A stretch of 64,000 nucleotides of DNA from contig NZ_JBNXUN010000006.1 of assembly GCF_050563525.1 (NCBI RefSeq), positions 280,356 through 344,355 of the forward strand. The letters run 5' to 3'. The notes beneath the pieces were generated by a model. It made no database searches. It was not told the DNA's origin and saw nothing but the letters and a program-made list of their open reading frames with translations. Both the position numbers and the translations under genes were made by a program. The stretch comes from Falsiroseomonas sp050563525 (GTDB lineage Bacteria; Pseudomonadota; Alphaproteobacteria; Acetobacterales; Acetobacteraceae). Within the stretch, counting starts at the first letter, position 1. Each line of letters begins with the position of its first letter. Of the stretch, positions 61,635 through 64,000 are shown piece after piece.

Positions 61635-61883
61635 TCAGCGGCGTCCGCGCGCGGGCGGGGCCGCGGGCGAGGCAGGCGGCAGGTCTTCCTCCAGCACCGT
61701 CAGCATGACGGAGTAGGACACCTCCCCCTCCTCGTCGTCACGATGGACGGTGCCGATCACCTCGTCCTGCACCGACACCTCGACCGAGAGGCCGGGGCGC
61801 TGCGGCGCGAGCAGGGTGATGCGTTCCGTGCCGAGGAGGCGGCGCAGGTAGGCCTGCACGCGCGCGATGTCGGATGGCTTCAT
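61635..61883 (-). CDS. DUF3126 family protein
   Basis: An 82-residue cytoplasmic protein of the DUF3126 family, conserved in alphaproteobacteria with unknown function. It opens MKPSDIARVQAYLRRLLGTERI, continues LSVEVSVQDEVIGTVHRDDEEGEVSYSVMLTVLEEDL and ends in a short Pro/Ala tail. The start at 61883 was chosen because family homology begins there; a frame 14 residues longer is open but unconserved. Its stop lies three bases after the convergent Cys-rich protein gene. Confidence 0.85.
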   Translation of the reverse strand: MKPSDIARVQAYLRRLLGTERITLLAPQRPGLSVEVSVQDEVIGTVHRDDEEGEVSYSVMLTVLEEDLPPASPAAPPARGRR

Positions 61884-61970
61884 CCGTCTTGAACTCCGAT
61901 CAGGATCAGTGGCGCCCCTATGCACCGCCCAGCGAGCGAGGTCGAGGCGGCGGGCTTCAGGTGGCGGGGT

Positions 61971-62291
61971 TCAGGTGGGGCCGGTCATCTTCGCGAAGAC
62001 CATTCGGTCCCGGTTGTCCTGCATCAGCATGGTGAAGCCGGTGATGCTGTCGAGGCCGAGGCCGATGGGCAGGCCAGTGTCCGGGTCCGGGTGGATGTCG
62101 CCATAGGCGGCGCCGGTCATCTTCTCCCACTTTCCGGCCGGCTTCTTGACCTCGACGTGCACGACCGTGGCCTTCAGCACCAGGCGCACGATCGCCTCCT
62201 TCGGCGCGCGAGGCTTGGTCAGGCTGGGATGGCCAGCCAGCATCTGCCAGCCATTTGCCAGCGCCCAGCGTGTCAGATCTTCCTTGTCCAT
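61971..62291 (-). CDS. Conserved-looking small protein of unknown function
   Basis: A 106-residue cytoplasmic protein without a known domain. It is mixed alpha/beta: DLTRWALANGWQMLAG, AIVRLVLKATVVHVEVKKPAG and TGFTMLMQDNRDRMVFAKM. ATG 62291 is preceded by GAGGAG 9 bases upstream, a good ribosome site, and codon bias fits the neighbours. It is the last apparent core gene before tRNA-Ser. It might be an uncharacterised protein of the DUF type. Confidence 0.6.
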   Translation of the reverse strand: MDKEDLTRWALANGWQMLAGHPSLTKPRAPKEAIVRLVLKATVVHVEVKKPAGKWEKMTGAAYGDIHPDPDTGLPIGLGLDSITGFTMLMQDNRDRMVFAKMTGPT

Positions 62292-62389
62292 GGCGACGGC
62301 TCCTCGGACGGGTTGGGTTACCGGCTATGGGGCATACACGGGGCCGCCGGCAACCTGCGCCAATTCCGCAGGACAAGGGGCGGGCGGGG

Positions 62390-62418
62390 TTGCGGGGCGG
62401 GAACTTGCTGGGTAGATA
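62390..62418 (+). promoter_or_regulatory. Promoter of tRNA-Ser
   Basis: TTGCGG (62390-62395) and TAGATA (62413-62418) are separated by exactly 17 bases, with the -10 ending 14 bases before the tRNA 5' end. Confidence 0.65.
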
Positions 62419-62432
62419 GCGCGCCTTGCGCA

Positions 62433-62522
62433 GGACGGGTGGCCGAGCGGTCGAAGGCGCACGCCTGGAAAGTGTGTAGGCGCGGAAGCGTCTCGTGGGT
62501 TCGAATCCCACCCCGTCCGCCA
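62433..62522 (+). tRNA. tRNA-Ser (anticodon GGA)
   Basis: A 90-base class II tRNA with encoded CCA. The acceptor stem GGACGGG/CCCGTCC is perfect, the anticodon loop is CTGGAAA with anticodon GGA, the long variable arm is present (GCGCGGAAGCGTCTC), and the T loop is GGGTTCGAATCCCA. Its 3' end is followed by a gene-poor stretch and an integrase gene, so it is the probable attachment site of an integrated element. Confidence 0.97.
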
Positions 62523-62666
62523 CATTGGATTCGTGGTCTTTCCTCGCCAGTCGCCGAGCCCAGAACACGGCGCGAAAGTCCGCGTATTCTAAGCGGTTAG
62601 TAGGCGGAACCGTCAACATCCCGTTCAACACCGCACTGCACCGGATCAGGGGCGCGGGACAGCGGA

Positions 62667-62810
62667 CGGGTAAAAGGGCGGGTAAAATCGGCCGTCAACA
62701 TTCGTTACCCGTTTTTTTCGGTGCTGTAAGAGAACGAACTGGCTGAAGGCTAGGTCTTCCGCCACTTATATTTCGTTGCGTTTTGCTTTCGTTGCGTCCG
62801 GCTGGGTAAA
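62667..62810. repeat. Recurrent GGGTAA motifs near the element edge
   Basis: CGGGTAAAA occurs at 62667-62675 and 62679-62687 (12 bases apart). An inverted GTTACCCG lies at 62704-62711, and another GGGTAAA occurs near 62804-62810. Four copies within about 145 bases beside an integrase gene suggest protein-binding sites. Confidence 0.55.
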
Positions 62811-62902
62811 CTCGATTGCTTGGTGCCTAGACCACGGGCATGCAAGAGTCGCTGGGCCAAGCCCTGTCGCCGCGTGCACCAGTCCTCTGTCCCGCCATCA
62901 TC

Positions 62903-62974
62903 GGCCTCACCGGCCTTACCGGCCTTACCGGCCGCAACGGCCTCGACGGCCTCGACGGACTTAACGAACTCAAC
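62903..62974 (+). repeat. Eight 9-bp tandem units (GGCCTYACC-like)
   Basis: Units start at 62903 and repeat every 9 bases: GGCCTCACC, GGCCTTACC (twice), GGCCGCAAC, GGCCTCGAC (twice), GGACTTAAC and GAACTCAAC. In one frame they encode a Gly-Leu-Thr/Asp pattern. The array could be a protein-binding array of the element or a chance microsatellite. Confidence 0.75.
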
Positions 62975-63193
62975 GGACGAACGCCGGGACCGATCCTTGC
63001 AGTCCCGCCTCCACGAGCGGAAGCCCGATCCCCTCGCTCAACACCCGCCCCCGTTCACGACGATGCGAGCCGAGGACTTCAGCACCGCACCGCACCGTGC
63101 CGGAAAGCTCCACACCGACACCAACGCGGCTGTTTAAGCGCCAGCCATATGTGACTAATCCCTGCGTCCGCCGAAGACCCACAGGAGGCGGAC

Positions 63194-64000
63194 GTGACCA
63201 CCAATGAAGGTCCGAAGCCGAAGCGCAGGAAGCTACTGACCGATGCGGAGATCCGCAGGGCGAAGCCACAGGCGAAGCCCTGCACCATCAGCGACGGCAA
63301 CAACCTGCGTGTCCGCATCATGCCGAGCGGGCGGCGGTACTGGCAGGTTCGTTACATGTTCGGGGGCGTCGAGAAATCCTTTCAGATCGGTGTCTACGAG
63401 GAAGGCGCCCCGGGGCCCAAGCGGTTCGGCATTCTCGCCGCGCGGGAAGCCCGAAACGAGATCATGGCGCTCGTCGAGGCGGGCTACGATCCCATGGTCG
63501 TCAAGGAGCGGCAGGAGACGGCGGACGAACTGGAGGCCGCACAGGCGAAGGCAGAGGACGCGGGGGAGTTCTCCGTCAAAACGCTCGCGTGCCGTTGGAT
63601 CAAACGCCAGCAGTGGGTGCCCGGCCATAAGGAGCGCGTGCACCGCATCTTCGAGCGCGAGGTGTACCCGCAGATCGGGTCCATGCACGTCGCGACCATC
63701 ACTCGGGACGCAATTCTGAGGCTGGTGCTGCGCCCCATTGAGGAGCGGGGGACGCTCAGGACGATGCATGACCTACGCGGGATGCTGAGCACCTTCTACG
63801 ACACGCTGGAGATTGAAGGCTATGTTCCAGACGGCTTTGCGAACCCGGCAACCGAGAAGCTCTCGAAGGTGTTGCTGGCGGCGCCCAAGGTCCAGCATCA
63901 GCCCGCGATCATCGATCTCGACCAACTGCAAGACTTCCTGGCCAAGTGCGATGCCCTTCCTGGGCAGCCGGTGACCAAGGCGGCCAACAGGTTCATCCAC
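63194..64000 (+). CDS. Tyrosine recombinase, P4-type integrase (partial)
   Basis: The N-terminal 269 residues of a site-specific recombinase; the gene continues past the right edge, so the catalytic Arg/His/Tyr region is not visible. The start is GTG 63194, 5 bases after AGGAGG. The N-terminus has the DUF4102-like arm-binding domain: KLLTDAEIRRAKPQAKPCTISDGNNLRVRIMPSGRRYWQVRYMFGG, followed by FQIGVYEEG and LAAREARNEIMALVEAGYDPM. A core-binding domain then begins (IKRQQWVPGHKERVHRIFEREVYPQIGSMHVATITRDAILR). The reading frame has no stop over 807 bases and the domain order matches P4/prophage integrases. It points away from tRNA-Ser into the element. Confidence 0.93.
   Translation, partial: MTTNEGPKPKRRKLLTDAEIRRAKPQAKPCTISDGNNLRVRIMPSGRRYWQVRYMFGGVEKSFQIGVYEEGAPGPKRFGILAAREARNEIMALVEAGYDPMVVKERQETADELEAAQAKAEDAGEFSVKTLACRWIKRQQWVPGHKERVHRIFEREVYPQIGSMHVATITRDAILRLVLRPIEERGTLRTMHDLRGMLSTFYDTLEIEGYVPDGFANPATEKLSKVLLAAPKVQHQPAIIDLDQLQDFLAKCDALPGQPVTKAANRFIH

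Larger units (their letters stand above)
62523..63193. other. Gene-poor left end of a putative integrated element
   Basis: 671 bases between the tRNA-Ser 3' end and the integrase gene. GC content is visibly lower than elsewhere, with A/T runs around 62700-62800. It holds repeated GGGTAA motifs and a 9-bp tandem array, but no convincing gene; open frames on both strands lack ribosome sites. This is the position expected for integrase/excisionase arm sites and the attachment core. Confidence 0.6.

Noticed and set aside
62840..63154. A Gly-Leu-Thr/Asp repeat frame that looks collagen-like
   Set aside because: No ribosome site or signal peptide, and the remainder of the frame is Arg/His/Pro shadow; the repeat is recorded as DNA instead.

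Overview
The window is chromosomal DNA of very high GC content with strong codon-position bias, from an aerobic alphaproteobacterium. The most likely source is the Acetobacteraceae (Roseomonas-like); this family-level assignment is inferred from gene content, not from a search. Supporting genes are the cox operon order ctaC-ctaD-ctaB-small ORF-ctaG, the cell-cycle regulator GcrA, CarD, the 7Fe ferredoxin FdxA, DUF2842 and DUF3126 proteins, and many Bug/TRAP-type transport genes. Nearly everything is core-genome-like until about 62.4 kb, where a tRNA-Ser gene is followed by a gene-poor, repeat-bearing stretch and a partial P4-type integrase. That point is the probable edge of an integrated element.

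Layout. 0-4 kb (minus): aa3-type cytochrome c oxidase operon. 4.2-9.5 kb (minus): PmtA-like methyltransferase, EamA permease, GcrA, acetamidase/formamidase, a putative metalloprotease and CorA. 9.5-13.5 kb (minus): a TRAP permease translationally coupled to mtnB-mtnD-mtnC (methionine salvage), preceded by a leader with mutually exclusive stems; then tatA. 14.2-16.3 kb: TerC and manganese catalase, convergent on one bidirectional terminator. 16.4-20 kb (minus): Bug protein, CHAP lipoprotein, HMG-CoA-lyase-like enzyme and class III CoA transferase. 20.3-27.2 kb (minus): HtrA protease, response regulator, histidine kinase and MFS permease, with hrpB upstream. 27.4-32.4 kb: DUF4189 protein, ccmA-ccmB and aconitase.

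32.4-37.3 kb: amidase with SH3 domain, lipid-kinase-like protein, phosphoesterase, MFS permease and an orphan HAMP protein. 37.5-42.5 kb (plus): a SUV3-like RNA helicase with a long arginine/glycine/proline-rich tail, an S4 protein, FdxA and CarD. 42.5-48.8 kb: HWE-type histidine kinase, ThpR, a tesA-like esterase divergent from a ybbA-ybbP-like ABC exporter, and a nucleoside deaminase. 48.9-55 kb (plus): Bax-inhibitor protein, a copper-handling group (YcnI-like, PCuAC and two small exported proteins), cupin, MFS, trypsin-like protease and a MipA-type porin. 55-62.3 kb: Bug-like protein, apt, DUF2842, an outer-membrane protein, tRNA-Pro, an alpha/beta hydrolase, a DsbD-like reductase and small conserved proteins.

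Functional links. Cytochrome oxidase biogenesis recurs across the window: ctaB and ctaG, the copper chaperones, ccmAB and the DsbD-like thiol reductase. Manganese appears twice side by side (TerC and Mn-catalase). The least conventional regions are the structured leader and coupling of TRAP to mtnBDC, the RNA helicase with its disordered tail, and the element boundary at tRNA-Ser. No rRNA, CRISPR array or intact insertion sequence was found.
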